From Plenodomus lindquistii (Eukaryota > Ascomycota > Dothideomycetes > Pleosporales > Leptosphaeriaceae), in NCBI GenBank assembly GCA_025504975.1, contig JANUWI010000002.1, positions 1,178,001-1,242,000 on the forward strand: a DNA stretch of 64,000 bases, read 5' to 3'. Below are positions 9,620 to 20,247 of the stretch, in pieces (the first letter of the stretch is position 1; every line of letters starts with the position of its first letter). The position numbers were made by a program, and so were the translations under genes. A model generated the notes under the pieces. That model ran no database searches. It was not told the origin of the DNA and was given only the letters and a program-made list of their open reading frames with translations.

Positions 9620-11735
9620 TCACATCTTCGCATGACCCCCAACTGCCGCACCAACCACACCCCCGACCACACCCACGACACCCACTCCCCTCGCCGCCTT
9701 CTCCTTCGTACTCGTCTTCGCCCCCTTCGCCGGCTTAGTCACCTTCTCCGGCTCTGCCAGCCCCATCAGTCCCGGCGGCTTATCAACCAACTGTCCATAC
9801 TGCACCCTTCTTTTCCCGACATCTTCAAGCACCTCATCAAAGTCCCCATGATACGACTTGGACTGATCGGGCGCAATAATCGGCGCACCAAACGCATTTG
9901 AAATTTCCAACGGACTCAGCGTAACCTTACGCCCAAGCTGCCAGAAGCCCCAGTACACGGGCAGCACAAGCAAGACGGTGAGGAGCGTTGCGGCGAGCGC
10001 GCCGCCAACATAGGAAAAGTTTGTAGCGTATACTTCGACGATACCGGTGACGCGTGTGAGAAATTGCTGTGAGCTCATGCCTGCGGCGGCGCGCTGGGAG
10101 ACGTCGGTTGTAGGGGCGCCGTTAAGGTAGAGACCAGTGACGAAGCTCAGTGTGTTGAGCTTGCGGAGCATTTCGACGGCCGGGTCGTCTTTGCCGGACT
10201 TGTTGATGTCGTACCAGCAGCGGCTGTTGTCTTCGCGGTCGTTATTGGCGAAGAAGGTGGTTGATGCGGAGCCGCCGCTCGCTGCAACATCCCAGTTGGT
10301 AGTGTAGGTCAAGTTGGCGGATGAGCTGTAGAGGTTGCTGAGGACGTAGGTGAGGGCGCCGACTGTGGATGTCTCGTTGAACTGCTCGGAAAGGTCGTTG
10401 TACTTGAGCACTTTGAGGTTGTCAATTTGCTCCGTGTTGTCGAGGGGTGTGTTGATGGGCCATCGCTTCACGTTGTCAAAGAACTTGATGTGGGTGACGA
10501 TGTTCTTGCCCTGAAGCTCTTCTTTGCTGGGTGTCATGATGGTGACAGGGTATTCGACAAGGGCCGGTCGAATTTCGCATGATCTTCGCGTGAGAGTGCC
10601 GGGGCATGAGAAGCTCGAGTTACCAGCATGGCTGTCAACGTATAACATATCGAGGAGGACGCTAGCGTATGGCTTCGTTGGACTGGCCCACGAGGTAATG
10701 AAGCTGATGTCCCAGAGAGGATGAGATGTAAACACACCGCTTCGTTGAGTCGAACGCTGGATACCGTAGTCGACGTCCTCAACCGATGTAGAGCAGTTGA
10801 AGGCGAGTCCCAGCCCTTGGATACTACCACTGCATTCCTGCCTGTAGGGGCAGTTGAAGAAAGACGCATTGCCCTCAAGCGAATCGTGCATTTTGCCGTT
10901 GGCAATTTTGCCACTGTAGGCATCCAGAACACTGGCCCATTTTGCGTCGACAGTCTTAATATTGCCTTCGTCACCAATGATACCACCGGCTTTCAAGGGC
11001 CACTCGGTCTCTATCCAACCAGTAACGGTCTCATTCATGTAGTTTACCTGTTGCTTGATCTCCGTCCTGGTTGCTTTCTGGAAGAGCGTACTGTCAATGA
11101 CAGCAAACTTGGTCATGAGTGCGGCCAGAGCGATAACGTTGAAATGCTTGCCCGAGGTGACGATGGCGTAAGCTATTCGAGTAGGCATGATTCATGTGTA
11201 GCTCTTCCAACGAGCTTCCCTTGAGTGCTTTTCTCCACCACGCGATGGCGAGACCCTGACCGATCATTGTAAGAAGCCCAAGATTTTGTACCTGATTTGC
11301 TATGTTCAGCAAAACGTTGGGTTGGATAGTCAAGCTGCTGGATGGCCAATCCTTCACTCGCTTCTTATCAGATAACTTCAGGATGGCGACAGCCAGGGCT
11401 GTTGCAATGAGGACGATCCACAGCCCAAGGAAATCAATCCACGGGAACTGGGGCTTAAATCCTGGTTGCCAATCGATAGCAGCACGGTTCTCGACATCGT
11501 CGCTGCTGTATCCAGGTTCCTTCTTCTATGAGGTGATGGAGCTGCTCGAATCGTCTTGTGCTACTTCTCGCTCTTCTGTGATTGCTTCGACTTTAACATC
11601 GATATCCTCCTTTGTTGATCTGCCTGAGTTCTGACTCGATCCCTTGGGGATCGTCTCTTGGGTTTCAACAAAAGTCGCCTCAGAAATAGGTCTGATGTCG
11701 TTGTCCATAGTGATGTTGGCTGCCAAGGGCGGCAT
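9620..11735 (-). pseudogene. DUF3176-type multispan membrane protein, reading frame broken twice
   Basis: The main open part (9620-11188) encodes a glycosylated-looking extracytoplasmic domain with many NxS/T sites. It is followed by a C-terminal transmembrane helix (GGALAATLLTVLLVLPVYW) and a basic tail. Upstream on the same strand the frame continues with the N-terminal helices expected for DUF3176 proteins (WIDFLGLWIVLIATALAVAI, then NVLLNIANQVQN through GLAIAWW). Two lesions interrupt it. An in-frame TAG lies at 11526-11528 between the N-terminal leader and the first helix. A one-base shift near the AA at 11170-11171 separates HAYSNS from YAIVTSGKHF. No GT-AG intron of plausible length repairs the shift; a 39-bp GTAGCA...CATAG intron could hide the TAG but would be unusually short. 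DUF3176 proteins are fungal membrane proteins of unknown role. It is either a recent pseudogene or contains sequence errors. Confidence 0.7.
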
Positions 11736-12710
11736 CACCTGCGCTGTTCCTGTTGGAGTGACTGTAAGGAAAGAAGACAGACGCTTCCCGAGAAGTAGAT
11801 CTCAACTCAATGAAGAGAGTAGGAAAGCTGCAAGAGCCGTCGCGTGCTCGAGAAGTGCAGCATACACATAATACCCACGAGCACAGACAGCGAACATCAG
11901 CCAGCCTCAAATCCATCTTGCAGCACGATAGTCTGGCTGAAAGCAACAACCATAGGCGTGCATTCAGCATGCATACTTATAGTACTATACTACTAGCGGT
12001 TACGACAATTGGCGGAGTCTTGCTTAAGGGAACCTAGACCTCAGCCGCACCCAACCCGATTCGCACAAGCTTTGCCAGATCAGATGCCTTGGCGACTCAA
12101 GCTAATAGGAGTCTGCGTGGTGTTGGACTGCCTTTCAGCCACCACGACGATAGTTCAGCTGAACAAATACTGCATCTTCGCATGTTGGAGTCTCGACCTT
12201 GGAATGGCGGACTTGGCAATCCCAGAGCCCTGCCCTATTCAGACAAGCCTTGCACTCGGGACTCCCGCACGGGACCACCATCTGTACGGCGCGACCCGTG
12301 AAAGCAGTCGTGGAGACCTTTCTACCAGCGGAGATATCGGCGTGGCCGCTTCTTTCACCTAATGGAAGATTTAGTGTGTACGACGCGCATGGACACTATG
12401 AGATGGCTGTGCAGAAGTGTCATGCATGCAGCTTTCAACAGGAATCCGACGCCTCAAATTCAAATAGCGGACATTCTGGATACTCGGCTTGGTGGGTAGG
12501 TGGGGGGAGAGATGTGCAGGGAAGCAGATTTAGGGGATGTTTGTGTTCTTCAAGTCTTGATTGCTTCTGCTGAGCAAACGTGCGCTAAACACACGCAAGT
12601 CTTCAGTCCTGATCCTGGCCTTCATCCTGCTCTACATCGTCTTTGTATTCACCAGTCTCATCTTCTGGAGGCATTGCGACAGGGAATGAAAGATGCTTCC
12701 AATCCTCGAT
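11736..12710. other. Intergenic region
   Basis: Several short open frames overlap here on both strands, but none has recognisable features or supporting splice structure. I see no gene. Confidence 0.35.
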
Positions 12711-13794
12711 CTAGAAGACATTAGCAGCCGTTTGACAATGCGCAAATTGCTTTTCGCTTACCTCTTCAGTGATGCTCTTCAGACGATCGCGAATGCTTTC
12801 CACAGCATAGCTTCCCAGAACCAGTCTCAATGGCGGATAGCTACAGTGCCCCAACTGCCACACCAGCTCTGCGCTTTTCACAGCGCTCACAGGTTGTCTG
12901 TCATTGAGCCACTGGACCATCCTCCGTGCATGTTGAGCGGGACTTGTGATTGCAGAGTAGGGCTCACTTGGGTTGGGCTTCACAAAGAAGTGCCCATATC
13001 GCTTCGGTTTTGGGGGCCCTGACCCGATTGAGGGCGCTGATGTGTAACTCGGTGGTATGATGTGGTCGTCTGGCTCGTCTAGTCGCACATGTCCTGGTTC
13101 CACCAACGTCGCTTTGATGTTGAAGACATCAATTTCATAGAGCATCGACTCGATGAGACCTTCAACCGCATACTTTGTTGCGCAATAAGGACCCAGGCCA
13201 GGTACACCAAGGGCACCCGATGTCGATGAGAAGATGAGATATCTTCCTGAATTCTGAGTTCGAAAGTATGGAAGGGAAAGCTGTATGATGTGAAGTGTCC
13301 CAAGAAAGTTTGTAGTGAACTGATTGCGTAGGTCGTAGTCGTCTTGGTCTTCGCAGGCTGCTATGACGCCGTAGCCCGTGCTGTTCGCGATCACATCCAC
13401 GCGACCCCAGTATTCGATACTCCGCTTTATAACCTGATCTACCGTCTCACGTACTCTGACGTCGCAAAGTAGGCCTAGGCAGTTCTTGTCTTGCCATTTG
13501 TTCATCTGCTCTGGCGTATTCTCGTGTGTCCAACCGACCGCTGTGCATTGGTCACCGTGTGCCAAGACAGCACGCACAAGAGACCGTCCCATATGTCCCG
13601 TGGCTCCAAAAACCTATGGAAGATGCAATCAGGCCCGACAGTCCTCATGAACCGCGAACTTTACTTACAATCCATACTGCACGCTTTGGTGGATTGTGCT
13701 CAGAGGGCGGATCACAGGTTGACGGCAATCGGAGGCTGAGGTTGTGGATAGCAGCACCCGGCGACAGGCTCTGGCTAGCTGTATCGAAGTCCAT
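12711..13794 (-). CDS. Short-chain dehydrogenase/reductase (classical SDR-like)
   Basis: Exon 1 is 13669-13794 and exon 2 is 12711-13613, separated by a 55-bp intron (GTAAGT...CATAG); the protein is 342 residues. The dinucleotide-binding loop is VFGATGHMGRS rather than the usual GASSGIG. It keeps the CDVR segment that follows strand 3, the NSTGYG motif (normally NAG), the catalytic serine strand (FSSTSGALG) and the active-site YCATK (YxxxK). The family carries out NAD(P)(H)-dependent oxidation or reduction of alcohols, ketones or sugars; substrate unknown. The N-terminal 40 residues before the Rossmann fold are low in structure. Start chosen as the first ATG in frame with the splice. The gene is divergent from MMM1. 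Confidence 0.85.
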
Positions 13795-14583
13795 CATAAG
13801 ATGGAAGGAGTTGCACGATCATCGTCGCGATGATGCTTCTACTGGGCGCGGGGATGAGGTAGCTCCCCCAGCCAATCGGAGACGCTAAAAGTGCGGTAGT
13901 TTCAACTGCCTAACGCCGAGAGATGCAAACATTGTAGTCGCGAAAGTGGACCAGGTTCTTCTAAACGGACAGCTGCAAAGCGGTCCTCATGGTGTTGGCC
14001 ATATTGGGAAACCCTTTAGGAGTGCGGTGTTCCATGACGCTCTTCTTCAAGGCATAATGAACCTCCTCTCGTCGAGCAGAAAGCGCATAGCATCAAAGAG
14101 AAGCTGGCTGGGATGCGCATGCTGGCGGTTCATGAAGTTGCTGACTAGGATGAAGAACATAATGAAGATGTCCAGGTGCATCGGCGAGGTAAGGAAGAAG
14201 TGGTGTGCCAGAAACAAGAATGCTTGTGCTCTGTATATGCGCTTGATATTGCCTATGACATGGGCCGCCCGTGCAGCCTGTGCAGTCTTGGCGGGTCTTC
14301 TGAAGTGAATGAATCGGCGCGAGTAGGCCATGTTGCCGCTTGTCGCAGCGTCAGGGAGCCGACGAGACGAGCGCTGAGCGAGAAGACGGCGAGAGATGGG
14401 GTTGTCACTTGTGGAGATGCAGGTGTGAGCACGAGTGTTATCGATAGCGCTGGGATCCCTGCAAAGGGTTCGGTAGCCCTGAAGCTATTACGTCGTGGGT
14501 CAACACCAGACCGGGCCAAGTCGATCGCATGTGAAAAAACACACGATGATGCGTCGATAGCATAGAACAACGTGTCTACGAAC
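13795..14583. other. Intergenic region between SDR and MMM1
   Basis: This is a divergent spacer that must hold both promoters. The only stretch with some coding character is the small minus-strand frame at 14047-14331, listed separately. Confidence 0.4.
14047..14331 (-). CDS. Possible small membrane protein (94 residues), weak candidate
   Basis: A 94-residue frame starts with ATG. It has a basic N-terminal half and a hydrophobic segment (LDIFIMFFILVSNFM) that could span a membrane, followed by a charged tail. I recognise no family. It sits in the divergent spacer between an SDR gene and MMM1, where a real gene would be crowded by two promoters. It could be a chance frame; nothing apart from composition supports it. 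Confidence 0.2.
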   Translation of the reverse strand: MAYSRRFIHFRRPAKTAQAARAAHVIGNIKRIYRAQAFLFLAHHFFLTSPMHLDIFIMFFILVSNFMNRQHAHPSQLLFDAMRFLLDERRFIMP

Positions 14584-16127
14584 ATGTCAACGCAACTCGC
14601 GACCTCGATACCGCCGCCAGTGGTCCCTATTGTACCAGCTGGGTCATCGTACGGCTGCTCTCATATTTCCCCATGATCCCCACCACCACTGACACGCACA
14701 GTCTTTCCTTTACGCAGGGCTTCTTGCTGGGCCAGCTCTCAATCGCGCTCCTCATCTTCTTCTTCATAAAGTTCTTCATCTTCGGCGAACCTCCCTCGGC
14801 CGACGAGCGCTCCGTCCATCTCAACTCGCTTCGGCGCGCACGAACAATCGCACACCAGCAATCGATCAAGCAGTTACGCACACGCGCAAACTCGACATCG
14901 CTCTCGCTGCGGCACAAGCCTTCACGGACCATTATACGCAAAGGAGAAGAGAGCAGAGGCGGGCCGAGCATTGCGACCATCCTCGCAAAGACATACTACA
15001 ACGTAAAGGGACACCAGCCAGAGAGCCTGGACTGGTTCAATGTGCTCATTGCGCAAACAATCGCCCAACTGAGGGCCGATGCGAGACAAGACGATGCCGT
15101 CCTCACATCCCTGACCGACATTCTAAACTCAGGCAGCAAGCCAGACTGGATCGGCGAGATCCGCGTCACAGAAATCGCCCTGGGCGACGAATTCCCCATC
15201 TTCAGCAACTGCCGCGTCATGCCCGCCGAAGACAGCTTCTGGTACGGCCCTGGCCACACGGGCAACGAAGAAGGCCGTCTACAAGCACGCATGGACCTTG
15301 ACCTCAGCGACGTAATCACCATCGGCGTCGAAACGACCCTCAACCTCAACTGGCCCAAGCCCAAGTCCGCCGTCCTCCCCGTCGCCCTCGCAGTAAGCAT
15401 CGTCCGCTTCTCCGGCACCCTCGCAATGTCCTTTATTCCTTCCTCCTCACCCCCACCCACCGCCTCCTCGCCTACCGCCGCCAAAGACCCCACCTCCGAC
15501 CCCGAACGCCCATCCACATCAGGCTCAAATGCCAACGCTACACCCCACCGCCCCACAACCCTCGCCTTCACATTCCTCGATGACTACCGCCTCGACCTCT
15601 CGGTACGATCACTCGTCGGTTCCCGCTCGCGCCTGCAAGACGTCCCCAAAATCGCCCAACTCATAGAGTCCCGCGTCCACGCCTGGTTCGACGAACGAGC
15701 CGTAGAACCACGCTTCCAGCAGATTGTGCTTCCTTCGCTCTGGCCACGAAAACACAATACACGGGGCGGCGCTACCGAAGATCCAATCGATGACGACGAC
15801 GACGACGACGACGAGGGCATCGATCTAGGCGGTGATTCCGAAGACGATGATCCCACGCTGATAGCGGGACTACGGCCTTTTGCACCAGCGCCTGCTACGC
15901 TGGAAGAGCGGATTGAGGCCGAGGGCGCAAAGATGCGCGAGGCAGAGATACGAGCTGGTGTGAGAAAAGCGGAGAGTAGTATTCAGGCGAGAGATGATAT
16001 GACAGAAGGGATGCGGCGACGGGGTGGTGGTGGTACTGCAGCAGATACAGGGACGGTAAGGAGACCGAAACCTACGAGCAAGATTAGTGGCATGTTGAGT
16101 AGTATACCGGGGGCTATGCCTAGGTAG
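14584..16127 (+). CDS. MMM1: Maintenance of mitochondrial morphology protein 1 (ERMES subunit)
   Basis: Mmm1 is the ER-membrane subunit of the ERMES complex, which tethers ER to mitochondria and moves phospholipids. After a short luminal N-terminus comes one transmembrane helix (LGQLSIALLIFFFIKFFIFG). Then comes the SMP lipid-binding domain, starting near ILAKTYYNVKGHQPESLDWF and including GEIRVTEIALGDEFPIFSNC, and an acidic C-terminal region with an uninterrupted Asp run near 15790. I prefer a two-exon model, 14584-14648 and 14702-16127 (496 residues). Its 53-bp intron has a CTGAC branch site, and it yields a Pro-rich N-terminus running into SLSFTQG. The alternative is the intronless ATG at 14673 (484 residues). 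Identity is secure; only the start is in question. Confidence 0.93.
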
Positions 16128-16485
16128 CCCACTGAGGAATCGGCAGGATCTTGTACGATAGAGATGGAGGGTTGTGACTTGTAAAAGATTATGTATATTT
16201 GCATGCCCATGACGACGAAATGAATCACCATATTCACACGAGACTTGGCACCACTGGGGTTGTGTATAGTCAGGGGTATAATGTCTCATCAATTCGCCGC
16301 TCTCAACTATCCACTAACACAACTCTCTTCATCGTAGCAAGCCTGTCTCACACCCTCTCATCCCCTTCTTCGTACATCCCTCAAAGGTATGCTGCATCAA
16401 AACACTCCCCTCAACCGTGTAACCGTGTATATAGCAATGCATGAGCCCTCCAGTATAGTGATCAAATCAAAAAAGACTAGCAAAT
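16128..16485. other. Convergent 3' spacer
   Basis: This is the spacer between the 3' ends of MMM1 and the WHIM-type gene. I see no gene in it. Confidence 0.4.
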
Positions 16486-18747
16486 CTATTGCCAACTCCA
16501 AGCCGGCGTAGCTACAGATGGCGCAGCTGACAACGCCGTCTTTTGCTCCTCGTGCTGCTGTACAGCGGGTTGCTCGACCTTCGGCGCCTCGTCTGGCGCG
16601 CTGTAGGGTGGTGTGGGTGCGAAGAAGCCTTCAAGCTTGGGGAGGACGTCGGGGTTGGGGACGTGCTGGACTGATTGGGCGACGGGTGCAACGGGAACGA
16701 TGGGAGGAGGTTGTGTTTGGTTAGTGCGGTCGTTGGAGATCGGTGCTGCGATGGGTTGAGGGAGATTTGCTGCGGCTTGCAGTGCTGGTTCGGTCGGCTG
16801 TACTGGTGGTGCGGGAGCAGACGCAGTTTCAGCCTGTTGGTTTATGCCTGGCCCCGACAACGGCGGACCGCCATTGTGTACACCATTGTGGCCAACGCCG
16901 TTCGTCGCAGATGTATTCTGTGCCACTGTATCGCCAGGTGGAGCAGTAGGCTGAGCAGAAGGCTTCTTGTAACGCAGAGTGACCATTAGTGACTGCGGCT
17001 CATCTAGGTCGTCCATGGAGTCGTCTGCAGCGTCGTCTTCGTCGTCGTCCAATTCCATTTGCTCGGGTTCATCTTCGTCCTCATCGCCTCCGTCCCACGA
17101 CGTCGCATCTTCCTCATCGGAGTCAACTGTGCGCTTGCCGGTCCGACCATTCGTCGCGCCCCTGTTGCCAGCGCGTGTTGCGCGACCGTGTTGTGGCTCC
17201 TCTGAGGACCGAATATAGTCCCCTGTCGCAGGCGAGACGTGGTCCTCAACTTGACCGCTGTGGAGTATTTCGCCATATACGCCTGTAGCCCGAGATCGGA
17301 CCTGTCGACCACTGGCTGTGACGGTGGGCCCAGAAGGTGCAGCAGAGGTTTCGCGGCCAGACTGGCGTCCGGAGCGACGAGCCGAAAGATCTTCAGAGTC
17401 GAAGTCGTCTTCTTCGTCTGCATAATTGTATCGTTGACGCTTGCCACGGGTGCGCCCTTCGTAGAGAGAGGGGAAGTCGGGACCAGGTCGAGTGAAGGCG
17501 GCGGTGCGCTGCACACGGTATTCGCGCCGCTTTCGCTTCTGCACACAATATTAGGTCCTGTTGATGAAAACTGTAAACGCAATGCATCTTACCCCCTCTG
17601 AGGCTTCGAAGCGCGGGACGGCGTTGAGCATTCGCTCGCCCAATGCCTTCGCCTCCCGGTGGCCGTCCTCTTCCTCAAGCTTCTTGGCAAGCACCTGTAA
17701 TTCCTCAATAGAGCCTGCGACACTGAGCCACTGCACGTTCTTCTTCAACTTTGGGTCGGTTTCGCGGTAGATGCGGAAGTGGGTGTCGTTCTGCCCCTCG
17801 ACTAGCCAGTACCGGCGCTTGTCGCCATCACGACCCCAGGGCTGTACCGAGAGCGGGATGTTGGTGTCCAGTTTGTCCTTGGTTGTTCGGGCCTTGTATG
17901 CATCGGCGAGCATTGCCTTGACCTGCTCGTTCTGGTTGAGACTCCATAGGGCGAGCGTGTGGAGGAGAGTGATCTGAGGGCCACGTTAGTTGCGATCAGT
18001 CAATAGCGCCCATGGGTCCTCACGCGCTCGACTGCCGTCATGGTATTGAACCCGCGACCGCCACTGAGGGGGTTTGCAGCCCACTTGCGCGGCCATTGTG
18101 ACTTTTGGGTCTGGATGGCTTCCTCGAGGGCGCGACCATAGTGTCCTTTCCTGTGCAACGCCACAATGTCAGCTTGCTTCTCTCGCAGATGCTCCATTAC
18201 AGCTAGGCGACCAGGCTGTACGCAATTGTATTATGTGAAGGGGTTAGACTGACTCGACGGGCTTCTTGCGATTGAGGACAAGGCCAAGCAAGGCGCATAG
18301 CAGGCCCTCGACATCGGCTGACGGCGTCTCTCCTATGACACCCTGCTCGATGTCCTGGGGCCCAACATGAGGCGCACCGCGGGGAAAGGCTTCGTTGAAT
18401 CGCGATCGGAACATGACAATGAACTGTAGTGCCAAAAGTCAGCGGCGCTTAAAAAAGTAACCATCTTCTGCAACGGCGCAATCGCGTCGCGACACGACGC
18501 GACCGACGCGTCCAACACGTACAGCAATGTCTGGATTGTCCTCGGGAACATATTCATGGGGCGGCGAGGCAGGCCGCTTCCTTGGAGGAGGCGATGGCGA
18601 GCGATGTTTGAAGAAGGTCAAGATAGTGCCATTCTTCTTCTTCTTTTTCTGGAGCGAGGGCTTGTCTGACATTGCAGGCGCAGTGTCGACAGGCATTTCG
18701 TCGTCTGTTGCCGGAGGGGAGGAAAGAGACGAGTCGGAGTCCACCAT
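16486..18747 (-). CDS. WHIM-type chromatin-remodelling associated protein
   Basis: Five exons (18523-18747, 18254-18423, 18024-18150, 17593-17973, 16486-17538) join to 651 residues; each intron is 50-103 bp with GT-AG ends. The middle of the protein matches a fungal family related to the DDT/WHIM region of ISWI-complex partners: FIVMFRSRFNEAFP, LLCALLGLVLNRKKPVE, ERITLLHTLALWSLNQ and PLSVQPWGRDGDKRRYWLVE, then SVAGSIEELQVLAKKLEEED. WHIM modules pack against ISWI and sense linker DNA. The C-terminal 350 residues begin with a basic KRKRREYR segment, contain acidic runs and are otherwise Pro/Ala/Gln-rich and probably disordered. The start is the ATG at 18747; the open frame extends upstream only through a TTG. 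Nuclear location is inferred from basic tracts. Confidence 0.75.
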
Positions 18748-20247
18748 GTTTGCTTTGTGTTGGGGGGCTGATTGTGGTGGTCGCAATTGAGCTTGCGGGA
18801 TGTAAGAAGGAACAGCGAATGGAGCACGGTTAGGCACGTATGAGGTAATCTCCAATGGTTCGACTAATGGAATGCTAGCAAGGGGAAGCTAATGGACCGC
18901 GTCTTATTCATTGTCTACGTCTTGCATGCTCCAAGGAGCATTCTCTCATGTATGAAAGTGAATATGAACTGCACTCGAAAAACTTGAGATTTGGTTTCAT
19001 TGTTCACATCCCTATGTACTAGTTTTGAGTCCTTGTTCATGTTCCAGCCGTCAGAGCACAGTAGGAGCTGAGGTGCTCAAGTTCGCCCTAGCCTCATGTT
19101 TCCTCTGCATTTCATCCACCTCAACGGAACATCCTAATCACCATCATCGACGCAAGTCGAGGCCTGTACCGCCATGGACGTGGTCTTTACACGAGGGCGT
19201 GTAAATATGTTTGGCAGTGCAGGTTTCAATTGCCACGACCGATGCATCCCAGACTGCAAGCCATGTTCCGATATTGTACTACGCCTCCTACCTCAATCAT
19301 CAATGGTAACAGGTCTCGTGATGCATGTCGTTTCGCTGCGGTGCTGCGTAGGTCGCGTTGTACTGATGGACCACGATTTTTGGAGTCCGTTCCAGCGCCC
19401 ACGCATAAATTTGGGAGCCCTGTTGTGCCCGGTATTGCGGGGGGATACGATCGCCACACCCGCCAAATCGTCGCACGTCGCAAGATATCGGCCTGCCCAA
19501 GTCTGCTGTTGTTTCTCATCTTTGCGCGTGCGCCCACGTGAGGATATAGCTCTTTTAGAGGATGTGACATATAGCGCACTGCTTGGTGAATGTCCCCATG
19601 CCTGGATAGGTTGTCAATATTGACCGTAGGATGTAAGCCGGCTTTTAGTTGATCAGTTGACTGTTCAAAGCGCTCAGAATTAGCCGTGGTCGCATTGCGC
19701 GTGCCCGAGTCCTCGTTGTCTTCTTGCTATTGTGGTGCTCGTGACCACGTTCCTGAAGCCCTTCAACACCACCTTTCAACGAATAGCCAGGACTTGAATG
19801 AATAGACCTGAAATGATTCATGATTCACGTGGGATGACGGGAAAACTTTTGCGTGGAGGATATGAGCAGCGAGACAATAAAACGAGGACAAAATGAACTT
19901 GAGAAAATAATGTGCATCATGATACCTATTGTCTGATCTGAGGGCGGTTTTGAATGCGAAAGGCGTGTGGTTGGTGAAGGAGAGCGCTGTCGCGATCTGA
20001 CGATTTTGTGAGGTTCTGGGGTTCACGCACCTGTCACGTGTCGCTTGTCAGATGACAATTTTGGAAGGTCGCCACGCATTGTGGCAGGTACGACAAGTAT
20101 CATTGACATCTCTCAGTGCTTCTAGCGAGGTCGCGACAACGATTTTATTTTTGCGCAATAAGCAACAGTGCTACTAAAGCTTGCACTAGAAATTATAGCG
20201 TACTAAGTAACGAAAGTGGAAACATCAACGTCAGCAAGAAGAACCCC
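18748..20247. other. Long intergenic region, no supported gene
   Basis: This is a 1.5-kb spacer between two minus-strand genes. Open frames near 19170-19620 exist on both strands, but they lack family motifs, have no consistent splice partners and look like chance frames. The region should contain the promoter of the WHIM-type gene and the 3' flank of the flavoenzyme gene. Confidence 0.35.

Noticed and set aside
19174..19623. Overlapping open frames on both strands of about 100-150 codons
   Set aside because: No motifs, no splice partners, and both strands are open at once, which suggests chance in GC-rich DNA.
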